Shown one piece after another: positions 1 to 8,079 of a stretch of 64,000 bases of DNA. The notes under the pieces were generated by a model that made no database searches, had not been told where the DNA came from, and saw only the letters and a list, made by a program, of their open reading frames with translations. Positions within the stretch are counted from its first letter, which is position 1; the number at the start of each line of letters is the position of its first letter. Made by a program: the position numbers and the translations under genes. Source of the stretch: Bin127 sp965203505 (GTDB taxonomy: Bacteria > Chloroflexota > Dehalococcoidia > Lucifugimonadales > Lucifugimonadaceae); contig OZ241880.1 of NCBI GenBank assembly GCA_965203505.1, forward strand, positions 1,240,001 to 1,304,000. The letters are read 5' to 3'.

Positions 1-385
1 CCGATTCGGCGGCGCGGGTTAGGGCGTTGTCGAGGGTGGCGAGTGGGAGACTGTGTCGCAATGCCAGTTCGAGGTATGTAGCATCGTAGAAGGTCAAGTC
101 GTATTTGGTGGCGAGTTCGAACACGTTGTCGAAGTCGGTGTGGTGATCGGTGTGTATAGGTAAACCTTCGAGAAGCCGTACACACCGTGGAAACCGATCG
201 GCGCGAATGCGGCCGCGACGTGCCGCCACCAGTATTGCGTTTCGGATTTCGAAGTGCCAGAGTTGAGGAACGATCCCTCCGCCCCTTTGGGCAATCTCTG
301 ACGATGCATTGGCGGATGGATGTGCCTCGTCGTCGATGAACCAAACCGCCGATACAGACGTGTCAAAAACTATTTGGTTTGTCAC
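1..385 (-). CDS. vapC: VapC-type PIN-domain toxin, 3' end cut by window edge
   Basis: A PIN-domain ribonuclease, the toxin of a type II toxin-antitoxin pair that probably cleaves RNA. I translated it by hand from a GTG start. It gives 128 residues before the window edge, close to the usual 130-140, so only the tail is missing. The PIN acidic residues are in place: Asp8 in VFDTS, Glu46 in HFEIRNA, Asp101 in FYDATYLELA and Asp119 in LATLDNAL. The GTG overlaps the TGA of the upstream antitoxin gene by four bases (GTGA), which implies translational coupling. An ATG-initiated frame over the same bases is a shadow without PIN motifs. Family assignment is firm; the RNA target is unknown. Confidence 0.88.
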   Translation of the reverse strand, partial: MTNQIVFDTSVSAVWFIDDEAHPSANASSEIAQRGGGIVPQLWHFEIRNAILVAARRGRIRADRFPRCVRLLEGLPIHTDHHTDFDNVFELATKYDLTFYDATYLELALRHSLPLATLDNALTRAAES

Positions 386-630
386 GCAATACCCTCGCGT
401 CGCCATTCCAGGATTTCGTCGACTGTGGCGTCAATCCAACCGCCTTCGGATCGCATTTTCAAAAATTCTTCGACCGCGAAGAAACGTTCAGCACGATCAC
501 GATCGCAGGCTGGCACTAGAAATGCAACGTCCTCTCCGTTTCGCGTTATCGCTACGGAGTCGCCGGATTCAACGGCGTCGAGCAGTTCGGGCAATTGCTC
601 GCCAACTTCGGATGCTTGTACTTCGCGCAT
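382..630 (-). CDS. vapB: VapB/Phd-type antitoxin
   Basis: An 82-residue antitoxin that should bind and neutralise the VapC toxin encoded directly downstream and repress their shared promoter. The N-terminus (MREVQASEVGEQLPELLDAV) and the following Gly-Asp-Ser-Val-Ala-Ile-Thr-Arg-Asn-Gly stretch are typical of the Phd/YefM fold. That fold has a beta-hairpin DNA-binding head followed by a flexible acidic tail that caps the toxin. The stop codon overlaps the toxin start by four bases. The length is normal for the family. The pair lies downstream of zwf on the same strand but is separated from it by about 300 bases of repeat-rich DNA, so it is an independent unit. Confidence 0.88.
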   Translation of the reverse strand: MREVQASEVGEQLPELLDAVESGDSVAITRNGEDVAFLVPACDRDRAERFFAVEEFLKMRSEGGWIDATVDEILEWRREGIA

Positions 631-930
631 GATTAATCCTCTTACTGATCATTTTAACCAGAAAGATATGGACTTCGGGTTCTTTTGGATGGTGTTGATT
701 CGGGCTAAGGGTATCCGCTGGGAACTGCTCTGATCTGCACCTGCCCCTCTGGATGGACGTTGCGTCCCTCAAGCGGCCGGCTTTCGCCGGAATGACGTGG
801 GTGTTGCCGGAATGACGTGAGTTTTGCAATGGTCTTGCTGAACGGGGACAGCCCGGTGCTTGTTTCCGCCTCCGGGCATCCCCCGCTGTTGCTTCGCTCC
901 CGCGCCCCCTTCGCTTCGCGAAAGGGGCAA
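631..930. repeat. Intergenic repeats between zwf and vapBC
   Basis: This 300-base gap contains no credible gene. Positions 742-845 hold a repeat built around CCCCTCTGGATGG and GCCGGCTTTCGCCGGAATGACG. The same module occurs inside pgi near 5737-5815. Positions 846-930 hold a second module ending in the hairpin CCCTTCGCTTCGCGAAAGGGG, which stops directly at the zwf stop codon and could act as its transcription end. Related hairpins occur near 20483, 21520, 22019, 22598, 27035 and 31700. Confidence 0.65.
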
Positions 931-2376
931 TTAGCTTGCTGGATTTGACCAGTAGCGGTTGGGGGCTATGAATTGGTCGGCGGCGTTGGGCCCCCAGGTG
1001 GCGCGTTCGTAGGGGTAGAGTTGGGATGCGAGTTCGGTTTCCCATGCTTGGATGTATGGGTCGACGACGGCCCATGAGAGTTCGATTTCGTCGGCGCGTG
1101 TGAAGAGTGATGCGTCTCCGGCTACGGCGTCTAGGAGTAGGCGTTCGTAGGCGTCGCGCATGCCCATGGGGAATTTGTATTCGAGTTCTTGGGCTTCGGC
1201 TTGTAGGCGTGCGCCGGGTTTCTTGTTGTCGATGGTTAGGCGGATGGCTTCGTTTGGTTGGATGACGATCTTGAGGACGTTGGGTACGAGTCCGGAGCCG
1301 CCGTCGGCGTCGAACATGCTGAGTGGCGGTTGTCGGAATTGTATTGCGATCTCGGTGTATTTCTCTCGGAGTGCTTTGCCAGAGCGGAGGTAGAAGGGGA
1401 CGCCTTGCCATCGCCAGTTGTCGACGAAGAGCCGGAGTGCGGCGAAGGTTGCGGTTGCGGACGCAGGAGATACGCCGTCGACTTGTCGGTAGCCGCGATA
1501 CTGTCCGCGCACGGAGTTGGCGGCGGCTTGTTGCGGCGTGGGTTTGCGGATGGCCCTGAGGACTTTGGCTTTTTCGTCGCGGAGAGAATCGGCGTCGTTG
1601 TTAGCGGGAGGCTCCATCGCCGTGAGGGCGAGAAGTTGGAGCAGATGGCTCTGGAACATGTCGCGGAGGACGCCGGAGTGTTCGTAATAGCCGCCGCGGT
1701 CGCCGACATCGAGGTCTTCGAGGACGGAGATCTGGACGTGATCGATGTAGTTGCGATTCCAGAGGGGTTCAAAGATGGCGTTGCCGAATCGGAAGACGAT
1801 GAGGTTTTGAACGGTGTCTTTGCCGAGGTAGTGATCGATGCGGAAAAGTTGGTGCTCATTGGCTCGGGCGTGGATGGCGTCGTTGAGGTTACGTGCCGAA
1901 ATGAGATCTGTGCCGAATGGTTTTTCGACCACGAGGCGCCTAACGCCGTTTGCTTCGTTCAACATTCCGGCGTCGTTGAGCACCGCGATCGTGCTTTCGT
2001 AGAGGGTTGGTGCGAGGGCGAGGTAGTAGAGGCGGTCGTCTGGTTCATCGGTTTCTACGGTGCGCCTGATTTCGGCATCGAGCCGTTCCAAGGATGCGAT
2101 GTCGTTGGATGATCCTCGGACGTACCGGATGTGGTTGGCGAATTCTAACCAGGTCTGTGCGTCGGCGGCGAAGTTGTCCGAGGCGACATTGAACAATAGT
2201 CTGCGGTATTTTTCGTCGTTGTGGTCCGAGCGCGCGAATGCTACGAACCGGCATCGTTTCGGTAGTGCTCCGATGGCGTGGAGATGGAAGAGGGCGGGGG
2301 CTAGTTTGCGTTGTGTCAGGTCACCAGACGCGCCGAAGATGATGATGGTGAATTGTCGGGTTTCGTTATCCGGCAT
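931..2376 (-). CDS. zwf: Glucose-6-phosphate 1-dehydrogenase
   Basis: Oxidises glucose-6-phosphate to 6-phosphogluconolactone with NAD(P)+, the entry step of the oxidative pentose-phosphate pathway, in the cytoplasm. The 481 residues match the family length. The nucleotide-binding motif GASGDL is at residues 15-20, the substrate motif EKPFG at 151-155, and the signature RIDHYLGKD at 179-187, whose His is the catalytic region. It is the last gene of the minus-strand cluster tal-pgi-unknown-gnd-zwf. Only 31 bases separate it from gnd, and a perfect 10-bp hairpin fills most of that gap just upstream of the ATG. No 6-phosphogluconolactonase of the Pgl type is visible, though two SMP-30 lactonase genes lie nearby. 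Confidence 0.97.
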   Translation of the reverse strand: MPDNETRQFTIIIFGASGDLTQRKLAPALFHLHAIGALPKRCRFVAFARSDHNDEKYRRLLFNVASDNFAADAQTWLEFANHIRYVRGSSNDIASLERLDAEIRRTVETDEPDDRLYYLALAPTLYESTIAVLNDAGMLNEANGVRRLVVEKPFGTDLISARNLNDAIHARANEHQLFRIDHYLGKDTVQNLIVFRFGNAIFEPLWNRNYIDHVQISVLEDLDVGDRGGYYEHSGVLRDMFQSHLLQLLALTAMEPPANNDADSLRDEKAKVLRAIRKPTPQQAAANSVRGQYRGYRQVDGVSPASATATFAALRLFVDNWRWQGVPFYLRSGKALREKYTEIAIQFRQPPLSMFDADGGSGLVPNVLKIVIQPNEAIRLTIDNKKPGARLQAEAQELEYKFPMGMRDAYERLLLDAVAGDASLFTRADEIELSWAVVDPYIQAWETELASQLYPYERATWGPNAADQFIAPNRYWSNPAS

Positions 2377-2385
2377 TGAGGGTCA

Positions 2386-2420
2386 CCCTCACCCTAGCCC
2401 TCTCCCATCAAGGGTGAGGG
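2386..2420. repeat. Hairpin repeat at the gnd-zwf junction
   Basis: The arms CCCTCACCCT (2386-2395) and AGGGTGAGGG (2411-2420) are exact inverted complements around a 15-base loop. The gnd stop codon (2408-2410) lies in the loop, and the last residues of Gnd (about AEGPHP) are read from the right arm. The left arm begins 9 bases upstream of the zwf ATG on the minus strand, so the hairpin may affect zwf translation. A similar hairpin lies at 58437-58463. Confidence 0.8.
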
Positions 2421-3328
2421 CCTTCGGCGCGTCTGACGCTGTGGCCGCCGAAGGCGTTGCGCATGGCGGCTAGGGCGCGTCCTCCGAGTGGGTTTTCTTG
2501 TCGTGATCTGAATCGCATTTGCAGGGCGAGGGTTAAGACTGGTGCGGGGACGGCGAGTTCGACTGAGGCGTCGACGGTCCAGCGGCCTTCGCCGGAGTCT
2601 TCGACGTAGGATGACAGTGCGTTTAGACTGGGGTCTTCTTTGAGTTCGTCGGCGGTGAGGTCGAGGAGCCAGGATCGGATGACGCTGCCGTAGCGCCAGT
2701 TCTCGCAGATTGCGGCGAGGTCGAGGTTGAAATCGGTTTTGGCTTCGAGGAGTTCCAGTCCTTCGGCGAAGGCTTGCATCATGCCGTATTCAATGCCGTT
2801 GTGGATCATCTTGACGTAGTGGCCTGAGCCGCTTGGGCCGACGTAAAGATTGCCGTCGTTTTCCGGGGGTGCGAGCGATTTGAAGATTGGGCGGTTGCGT
2901 TCGTAGGCGTCGCGGTTTCCGCCGATGGTTAGGCAATAGCCGTTTTCGAGACCCCACACGCCACCGCTGGTGCCGCTGTCGAGCATATCGATACCGAGAT
3001 CGGACATCTGTTGGGCGCGAGCGATCGTCTCTTTGTAGTTGGAGTTGCCGCCGTCGATCAATGTGTCGCCGGGAGACATGTGGTTAGATAACTCGTCGAC
3101 GGTGGATTGAGTGATTTCGCCGGCGGGGACCATGATCCAGATGGTGCGCGGTGTTTCGAGCGCGTGGACGAGGTCTTCAAGGGACGCTTCGCCTCGTCCG
3201 CCGTGTTTCTCCAGCTCTTCGCGGACTGCGGGATCGGGGTCGTACCCGAGGACGGAATGCCCGTCGCCAAGCAGTCGGCGAGCCATGTTCCCGCCCATGC
3301 GACCTAGTCCAACTAAGCCAATTTGCAT
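2408..3328 (-). CDS. gnd: 6-phosphogluconate dehydrogenase, decarboxylating (short GndA/YqeC type)
   Basis: Converts 6-phosphogluconate to ribulose-5-phosphate and CO2 with reduction of NAD(P)+. At 306 residues it belongs to the short class of about 300, not the 470-residue class. The N-terminal Rossmann motif GLGRMG is at residues 7-12. The substrate motif DSGTSGGVWG is at 117-126, and the catalytic helix GHYVKMIHNGIEY is at 169-181, with Lys173 and Asn177. The extreme C-terminus runs into a dispersed hairpin repeat and gains a few non-family residues there. It is the penultimate gene of the cluster, 10 bases after the unknown gene upstream. Confidence 0.96.
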   Translation of the reverse strand: MQIGLVGLGRMGGNMARRLLGDGHSVLGYDPDPAVREELEKHGGRGEASLEDLVHALETPRTIWIMVPAGEITQSTVDELSNHMSPGDTLIDGGNSNYKETIARAQQMSDLGIDMLDSGTSGGVWGLENGYCLTIGGNRDAYERNRPIFKSLAPPENDGNLYVGPSGSGHYVKMIHNGIEYGMMQAFAEGLELLEAKTDFNLDLAAICENWRYGSVIRSWLLDLTADELKEDPSLNALSSYVEDSGEGRWTVDASVELAVPAPVLTLALQMRFRSRQENPLGGRALAAMRNAFGGHSVRRAEGPHP

Positions 3329-3338
3329 GTTTCCCTCC

Positions 3339-4289
3339 TTAAACGGGAACGAATTCGGCCTTGAGCGATTTTGAGACTTTCAGGAATCTGGATGATATCG
3401 CCGAAACGACGTCTTCGGCGGTGTGAACGGCTTGTGCGTATTGGTTGAGGCAGGTGGCGTAGGTTTCACCGCCAACGACGGCGATCGCGTTGCCGGGCAT
3501 TGTTCCGATGGCTTCGGTTGCGCTTAAGACGGAGGGTGGTACCGTGTCCAAATCGCCGTTTTGTTCTCGGAACGCGCTCCAGAAGATTGATTCAAGCGCG
3601 AAGCAGGCGATCACGTCGTTTCGGTCGTCGATGTGGGTGCGTGCGCTTAAAGCCTCGGCGACGATTTTCACGGTTGGCAGGTTCATCAACCAGATCGACG
3701 GGTCCAACCCGGCGTCTTGGAAGATAGTGATTGTGCGAAGCGCGTTCTCGGACTGAACGAGCGGGTCGGGCCACTCGCCTCTGGGTTTGCGAATGTCCCA
3801 TCCGATGTCGACACCAAACGTTGAAGCGAAGTCGTAGATGCTGATGTGTTTATCGATTGGCGATAGGGATCTGGCCATCTGGCTTGCGTTGCTCGGCGCG
3901 CTGATCTGGCCCATGTCGGTAGCCGCGTTCATGACTCTGAGGAGCAATGCGTCAGGCTTGTAGAGTTCGGTGACTTCGTTGAGTTCTTCGATGGCGGCTT
4001 CTAGGTAGTTGCGGGTATCGATCTCGTAGGTCAATATCGTGGGTACTTTCATCGAGAGGGCGCGGAACAGTGAGCCTTCTCCGATGTCGGTGTCTAACCA
4101 AAGCAGGACTTGGTCTCGTTCCAAACCTCGTTCGAAGGAGGTCTCCAAGCCGTCTAGCAAAAGGTCGACTAATCTGACTAGGCGAGCGCGGTCTTCGGGG
4201 TCCGAGCGGTTCAGCCGCAATCCGCGTTCCACATCTGTGGCGTTGAGTATGAATTCAGGTTTCAATAGGTTGCCTAGCCATGTGGTCAA
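3339..4289 (-). CDS. Conserved protein of unknown function in the pentose-phosphate operon
   Basis: A 316-residue soluble protein without a signal peptide or membrane segment. Its start overlaps the pgi stop by four bases (ATGA), so it is surely cotranscribed with pgi, gnd and zwf. I do not recognise it with confidence. The stretch around residues 193-215 (GLDPSIWLMNLPTVKIVAEA, then RNDVIACFALES) faintly resembles the DUF2090 region attached to IolC kinases, which has an aldolase-like fold. It is not OpcA, Pgl or a sugar isomerase by any motif I can see. A role in hexose or pentose phosphate handling is inferred from position alone. Confidence 0.6.
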   Translation of the reverse strand: MTTWLGNLLKPEFILNATDVERGLRLNRSDPEDRARLVRLVDLLLDGLETSFERGLERDQVLLWLDTDIGEGSLFRALSMKVPTILTYEIDTRNYLEAAIEELNEVTELYKPDALLLRVMNAATDMGQISAPSNASQMARSLSPIDKHISIYDFASTFGVDIGWDIRKPRGEWPDPLVQSENALRTITIFQDAGLDPSIWLMNLPTVKIVAEALSARTHIDDRNDVIACFALESIFWSAFREQNGDLDTVPPSVLSATEAIGTMPGNAIAVVGGETYATCLNQYAQAVHTAEDVVSAISSRFLKVSKSLKAEFVPV

Positions 4290-5977
4290 ATACTCTGACA
4301 GATCTTTGCGGTCATCGAGTTGATTTCTTGTATCGGGTCTGCTTCGAGAGTCACCAGATGTGCTTTTCTGCCTTTGTCGCGGAGCGCTTGAACGTCGCCG
4401 GTGGCTTGCGCGGAGAGTAGTTGGCCGAGGGTGAAATCTTGGTCTGGGACTTGTATGTCGTTTTCGATGTCTTGGGTAAGGGCGATCAGAGTTAGCGAGT
4501 TTGGTCCGCCTTTATGGAGTTGGCCGGTTGAGTGGAGATATCGAGGTCCGTATCCGAAGGTTGTTGCGATGCCGGTTGATTCGCTGATTGCGGCGCGAAG
4601 GCGAGAGACTGCGTTGGTCAATTCACTCGACTCAGGCAGGTACGCCGCAATCGCGATGTAGTTCCCGGGTTCGACACTTGCGAGCACCGAGTCAATAGCG
4701 TCGGTTATCGATTCCGAGTATGCACGTCGGTCAGGGTTAGATTCAAGTGCCTTTCGCGCAAGTTGCTTTGCCGACTCGACGTCGGGTTGATCGAATGGAT
4801 AGACGCCAATGGCGCATGCGGCAACTGCGGTTGCGAACTCCCAGCGGAAGAACTCGCCTGCGATCGCAGGACGGTCCGGGAGTTCGATGTCGTAGGTTGG
4901 ATGTTCGTCGAATGCCGGGTGATGGGATCGGGGTTCGCCTGCGAGCGTGATTCGGACGAATTGGCGATCGTTCCCGTAGGATGCGGGAGTCAGCTCCGGT
5001 TCGCCTGCCACTGGTATCAGGCCGCGGTTGTTTTTGCCCGTGGATTCGGCCAAAAGTTGTTCTAGCCATAGTCCGAAGCGTTCCAAGCTGGGCGATAAGG
5101 CGAAGGTTACTTTGTCGCGGCCTTGTAAGGCGTTGGCGGCCATGAACATGCCGAGTTCGAAACCGGGATTTGTTGCGTCTTCGTCTCGACATCGGTTGGC
5201 CATGTCGATCGCGCTTCGTTTCATATCGTCGATTGGCATGTTGCAGATTTCTGCGGGGAACATGCCGAAGGCGGAGAGTGCGGAGAATCTGCCGCCGACG
5301 TTGGAAGGGGTTTCGATGTGGAGGGCGAATTGGCCCGTTTCGGCGCGGGTGGCGAGTGGTGTGCCGGGATCGGATATGGCAACGAAATGTGACGAGATAT
5401 CGTCGATACCGCGATCGGTTAGTACTTTCCGAAAGACGCTTTCTACAGACAGGGGTTCGACGGTGGTGCCCGATTTGCTCGCAACGACGAATGCGGCAGA
5501 ACTGAGGTCGATGTTGTCGATCGCTTCGCCGATTGTCGAGGGGGTGACGGTGTCGAAGACGTTTAAGGAGGGTTTCGATTCCGGGAATAGATGGCTGAGG
5601 ACTTCGGGCGTCAGACTGCTGCCGCCCATGCCGAGTATGTTGAGGGAAGTGATGTTGGGGAGTCCGAGATCAACGCGTATGGGCCCCCTTTGTCCTTCGG
5701 ACATTTCCCCCGCGAGCGAGGGAAACCCTGCCTCCCGCTGCCCCTCTGGATGGTCGTTCCGTCCGCTGAAGCGCCGGTTTTCGCCGGAATGACGATGGTT
5801 TTGTAAGGGTTTCGTGAGCGGATGAAACCCGGTCGGTAGGTTGAGCCATCCCATCCAATCTCCGCCTCCGCCGGGGGAGGGTTCGGGCCATAGCGAGTAG
5901 TCGCGTGCCCAGATGCGTCGCACGAGGTCTGCGATGACGGGTTGCGACTTGCTTTTGGTATTGGCGGCCGTGTCCAA
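4286..5977 (-). CDS. pgi: Glucose-6-phosphate isomerase with a repeat-encoded insertion
   Basis: Interconverts glucose-6-phosphate and fructose-6-phosphate. The 563 residues resemble the PGI half of actinobacterial/chloroflexal Tal-Pgi proteins. The sugar-phosphate-binding motif GMGGSS is at residues 116-121 and SKSGTT at 167-172. A TTG start is chosen because a GGAG element lies six bases upstream, 23 bases after tal. Residues about 60-100 do not look like PGI. They are encoded by dispersed intergenic repeat modules (about 5682-5800) sitting in frame between the N-terminal segment (GWLNLP, 43-48) and the GMGGSS domain. Stop overlaps the next gene's start. Whether the enzyme tolerates the extra loop is unknown, but the rest is intact. 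Confidence 0.93.
   Translation of the reverse strand: MDTAANTKSKSQPVIADLVRRIWARDYSLWPEPSPGGGGDWMGWLNLPTGFHPLTKPLQNHRHSGENRRFSGRNDHPEGQREAGFPSLAGEMSEGQRGPIRVDLGLPNITSLNILGMGGSSLTPEVLSHLFPESKPSLNVFDTVTPSTIGEAIDNIDLSSAAFVVASKSGTTVEPLSVESVFRKVLTDRGIDDISSHFVAISDPGTPLATRAETGQFALHIETPSNVGGRFSALSAFGMFPAEICNMPIDDMKRSAIDMANRCRDEDATNPGFELGMFMAANALQGRDKVTFALSPSLERFGLWLEQLLAESTGKNNRGLIPVAGEPELTPASYGNDRQFVRITLAGEPRSHHPAFDEHPTYDIELPDRPAIAGEFFRWEFATAVAACAIGVYPFDQPDVESAKQLARKALESNPDRRAYSESITDAIDSVLASVEPGNYIAIAAYLPESSELTNAVSRLRAAISESTGIATTFGYGPRYLHSTGQLHKGGPNSLTLIALTQDIENDIQVPDQDFTLGQLLSAQATGDVQALRDKGRKAHLVTLEADPIQEINSMTAKICQSI
5682..5815. repeat. Composite dispersed repeat inside pgi
   Basis: Two repeat modules found elsewhere between genes lie here inside the pgi reading frame. 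The module CCCCCTTTGTCCTTCGGACA followed by TTTCCCCCGCGAGCGAGGG (about 5689-5725) recurs at 14332-14375 and, in changed form, at 36207-36270. The module CCCCTCTGGATGG...CGCCGGAATGACG (about 5737-5795) recurs at 744-815. The insertion preserves the frame on the minus strand and carries no stop codon in it. Confidence 0.82.
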
Positions 5978-6000
5978 ACGGCACTCCGTTCGCGGCGGTG

Positions 6001-7122
6001 TTAGGCGGTTGCGAGGGCGGATACTTTGGCGTCGATCCTAGCCATCAGCGCGTCCCACGAATCGGCGAATTTCTGGACGCCTTCAACAAGCAGCTGGTCA
6101 GTTACAGCTTGGTATGACACTCCCTCGGCTTCGAGTTGGGCGAGTTGTGCTTCTGCTTCGTCGACATCGGCGGTGAGAGTTTCTGCTATGGTTCCGGTTT
6201 CCAAAACGTCGTTGACGGTTGGAAGCGGCAAGGTGTTGACCGTGTCCGCTCCGAGGAGTTCGTCGAAGTAGAGTGTCGGCGGGTACTCGGGATTCTTGAC
6301 GCTGGTGGATGCCCAGAGCGGTCGCTGGTGTTGCGCGCCAATGGTGTTTAGTGAGAAGAAGCGGGTGTTGTCGTTGAGGTCGCTAGCGAATATCTTCTGG
6401 AACTCGCGGTAAGCCAATTTGGCATTGGCGATACCTATCTTGCCCATCAAATCGCTTCCATCAGGCAAGAGTTCATCTGCTAGCGTGTCGACGCGGCTGA
6501 CAAAGAACGATGCGACAGATGCGATACGCGCCGGTGATCCGTTACCAGCGTTGGCGTATTTGGTGATGCCGTCCAGATAGGCGTTGGCGGCTGTTTTGTA
6601 AGCATCCAACGAGAACAATAGGGTGACGTTTACGTTGATGCCCTCCGAGATCAGGGTTGTGATTGCGGGTGCGCCTTCAGGCGTACCGGGAACCTTGATC
6701 ATGATGTTGGGACGGTCGACGGCAGCCCAGAGTCGCCTTGCTTCTGCGATTGTGGCGTCTGTGTCGTGTGCGAAGTGCGGGTTGACCTCGATCGAAACGA
6801 AACCGTCTCGGTAGTTGAGGGCTTCGTAGGTCGGCCTGAGAATATCGGCTGCGTCACGGACGTCTTCGACGGCGATGCGCTCGAATATGACCTCGGGCGA
6901 ACTGCCGTCTTTGGCGTGTTCGGCGAGTCGATCGTCGTAGACATCGCTGGCTTCGATAGCTCCGTCGAATATGGTCGGATTGGTCGTGATGCCGCGCAGA
7001 CCGTGATCGACTAGCTCTTGGATCTCTCCGCCGTAGATCATGTCACGACTGATCTGGTCCAACCAGATCGCCTGGCCGAGTTCAGCGGCTTTGGTGATGT
7101 TGTTGTGTTCGTGATGACACAT
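6001..7122 (-). CDS. tal: Transaldolase
   Basis: Transfers dihydroxyacetone units between sedoheptulose-7-phosphate and glyceraldehyde-3-phosphate in the non-oxidative pentose-phosphate branch. From the start at 7122 it has 373 residues, the size of the long TalB-like class found beside tkt and pgi. GITTNPTIF is at residues 44-52, and the Schiff-base lysine is Lys143 in NIMIKVPGTPEG. The start at 7122 follows a GAGG element. An upstream ATG at 7215 would overlap rpiB by about 70 bases and add 31 unrelated residues, so it is rejected. It sits 22 bases after rpiB and 23 before pgi. Confidence 0.96.
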   Translation of the reverse strand: MCHHEHNNITKAAELGQAIWLDQISRDMIYGGEIQELVDHGLRGITTNPTIFDGAIEASDVYDDRLAEHAKDGSSPEVIFERIAVEDVRDAADILRPTYEALNYRDGFVSIEVNPHFAHDTDATIAEARRLWAAVDRPNIMIKVPGTPEGAPAITTLISEGINVNVTLLFSLDAYKTAANAYLDGITKYANAGNGSPARIASVASFFVSRVDTLADELLPDGSDLMGKIGIANAKLAYREFQKIFASDLNDNTRFFSLNTIGAQHQRPLWASTSVKNPEYPPTLYFDELLGADTVNTLPLPTVNDVLETGTIAETLTADVDEAEAQLAQLEAEGVSYQAVTDQLLVEGVQKFADSWDALMARIDAKVSALATA

Positions 7123-7144
7123 GGTTCGCCTCGTCGAATATTTG

Positions 7145-7606
7145 TCAGCTGGACCCGAAATTTGCGGCTTCGATGTCGTTGAGTTTTCGGAGTCGTCGGT
7201 GGTAGCGGATTTCATCGCCCATGCTTGCGGAAAGGAACGCGTTCACAAGTTCGGTGGCGATAGCGTCTCCGATGATGCGTCCACCGATGCAAAGCACGTT
7301 CATGTCATCATGTTCTACTCCTTGAGCTGCGGAGTAGATGTCATGGCACACGGACGCTCGGACGCCGCGGAACTTGTTGGCGGTTATCGCAGCACCGATG
7401 CCGCTGCCACATAGCATGATCCCACGGTCTGTATCGCCTGATTGGACTGATGCGGCTACAGGCGCGGTGCAGTCGGGATAGTCGTCATCGGCGTCGTAAT
7501 CGTGAGCACCGAGGTAGATGGCTTCGTGACCAGCGGCCTCGATGGTAGAGATAACGACTTCTCGCAGGCTTAATCCGGCGTGATCAGCGCCAACTGCTAC
7601 TCGCAT
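7145..7606 (-). CDS. rpiB: Ribose-5-phosphate isomerase B
   Basis: Interconverts ribulose-5-phosphate and ribose-5-phosphate. The 153 residues match the RpiB/LacAB family. The N-terminal motif GADHAG (residues 6-11) and the catalytic cysteine Cys66 in MLCGSGIG are present, followed by the KFRGVRAS phosphate-binding region. It is the first gene of the minus-strand run rpiB-tal-pgi-unknown-gnd-zwf. Two 91-base repeat units lie within 470 bases upstream of its start, where the promoter of this operon must be. Confidence 0.96.
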   Translation of the reverse strand: MRVAVGADHAGLSLREVVISTIEAAGHEAIYLGAHDYDADDDYPDCTAPVAASVQSGDTDRGIMLCGSGIGAAITANKFRGVRASVCHDIYSAAQGVEHDDMNVLCIGGRIIGDAIATELVNAFLSASMGDEIRYHRRLRKLNDIEAANFGSS

Positions 7607-7802
7607 AGGTAGTCCACACCTCGGGTTGCGTCAAGGCACATTTGGGGTAGTTCCAACTACGCGGTAATGATACTACCGGGTGTTTCGGGGATGAATGAGT
7701 ACCCCAGCGATATGCGTGTGTTCCTGCGGTCAGAAAGGTTCTTGGGGCCGGTACGCGGTGCCGATAAGATTTGGCACGTGAAATATTAATGTTCGGAATC
7801 TC

Positions 7803-7893
7803 GATTCAACGAACGTTTAATGCCGGTGATCGCAATTAAGACTTGATGCCTCAAAACTTAAATGCCATGGAGATGCTTCAACTTTCTTGAATC
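7803..7893. repeat. 91-base unit with inverted ends, copy 1
   Basis: The unit begins GATTCAA and ends TTGAATC, which are inverted complements. It shares GATTCAAC.AACGTTTAA.GCC at its left end and GCTTCAACTTTCTTGAATC at its right end with copy 2 at 7976-8066. The two align without gaps over exactly 91 bases, with roughly three quarters of positions identical by eye and most differences in the middle. No reading frame was found in it. Confidence 0.75.
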
Positions 7894-7975
7894 ACGGCGA
7901 CGATGTCATGCCGAGGTCCTTTCACCTTTCTTTTGCGGTTTCGGACGTACGAGAAACCTTCATTTTCAGGATCTT

Positions 7976-8066
7976 GATTCAACCAACGTTTAACGCCGAC
8001 GCGAAAGATTAAAAATTAATGTCGTAAAGTTTAATCTCGATGGGAAAGCTTCAACTTTCTTGAATC
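7976..8066. repeat. 91-base unit with inverted ends, copy 2
   Basis: Second copy of the unit at 7803-7893, with the same GATTCAA and TTGAATC ends and the same length. It is AT-richer in the middle. It ends 13 bases past the fic stop codon, so it occupies the 3' side of fic and the far upstream region of rpiB. The remaining parts of the 7607-8079 gap (7607-7802 and 7894-7975) show nothing I can identify. Confidence 0.75.
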
Positions 8067-8079
8067 ATCGCAGGGATGG

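Noticed and set aside
94..366. ATG-initiated 90-residue frame on the minus strand
   Set aside because: It is in the wrong frame; the PIN-domain protein with a GTG start at 385 explains the region with conserved acidic residues.
1258..2112. Long plus-strand frame antisense to zwf
   Set aside because: It is a shadow of zwf; its Val/Glu/Asp/Gly-rich composition mirrors the codon bias of the real gene and shows no domain.
7123..7215. Longer tal start
   Set aside because: It overlaps rpiB by about 70 bases and adds residues unlike transaldolases.
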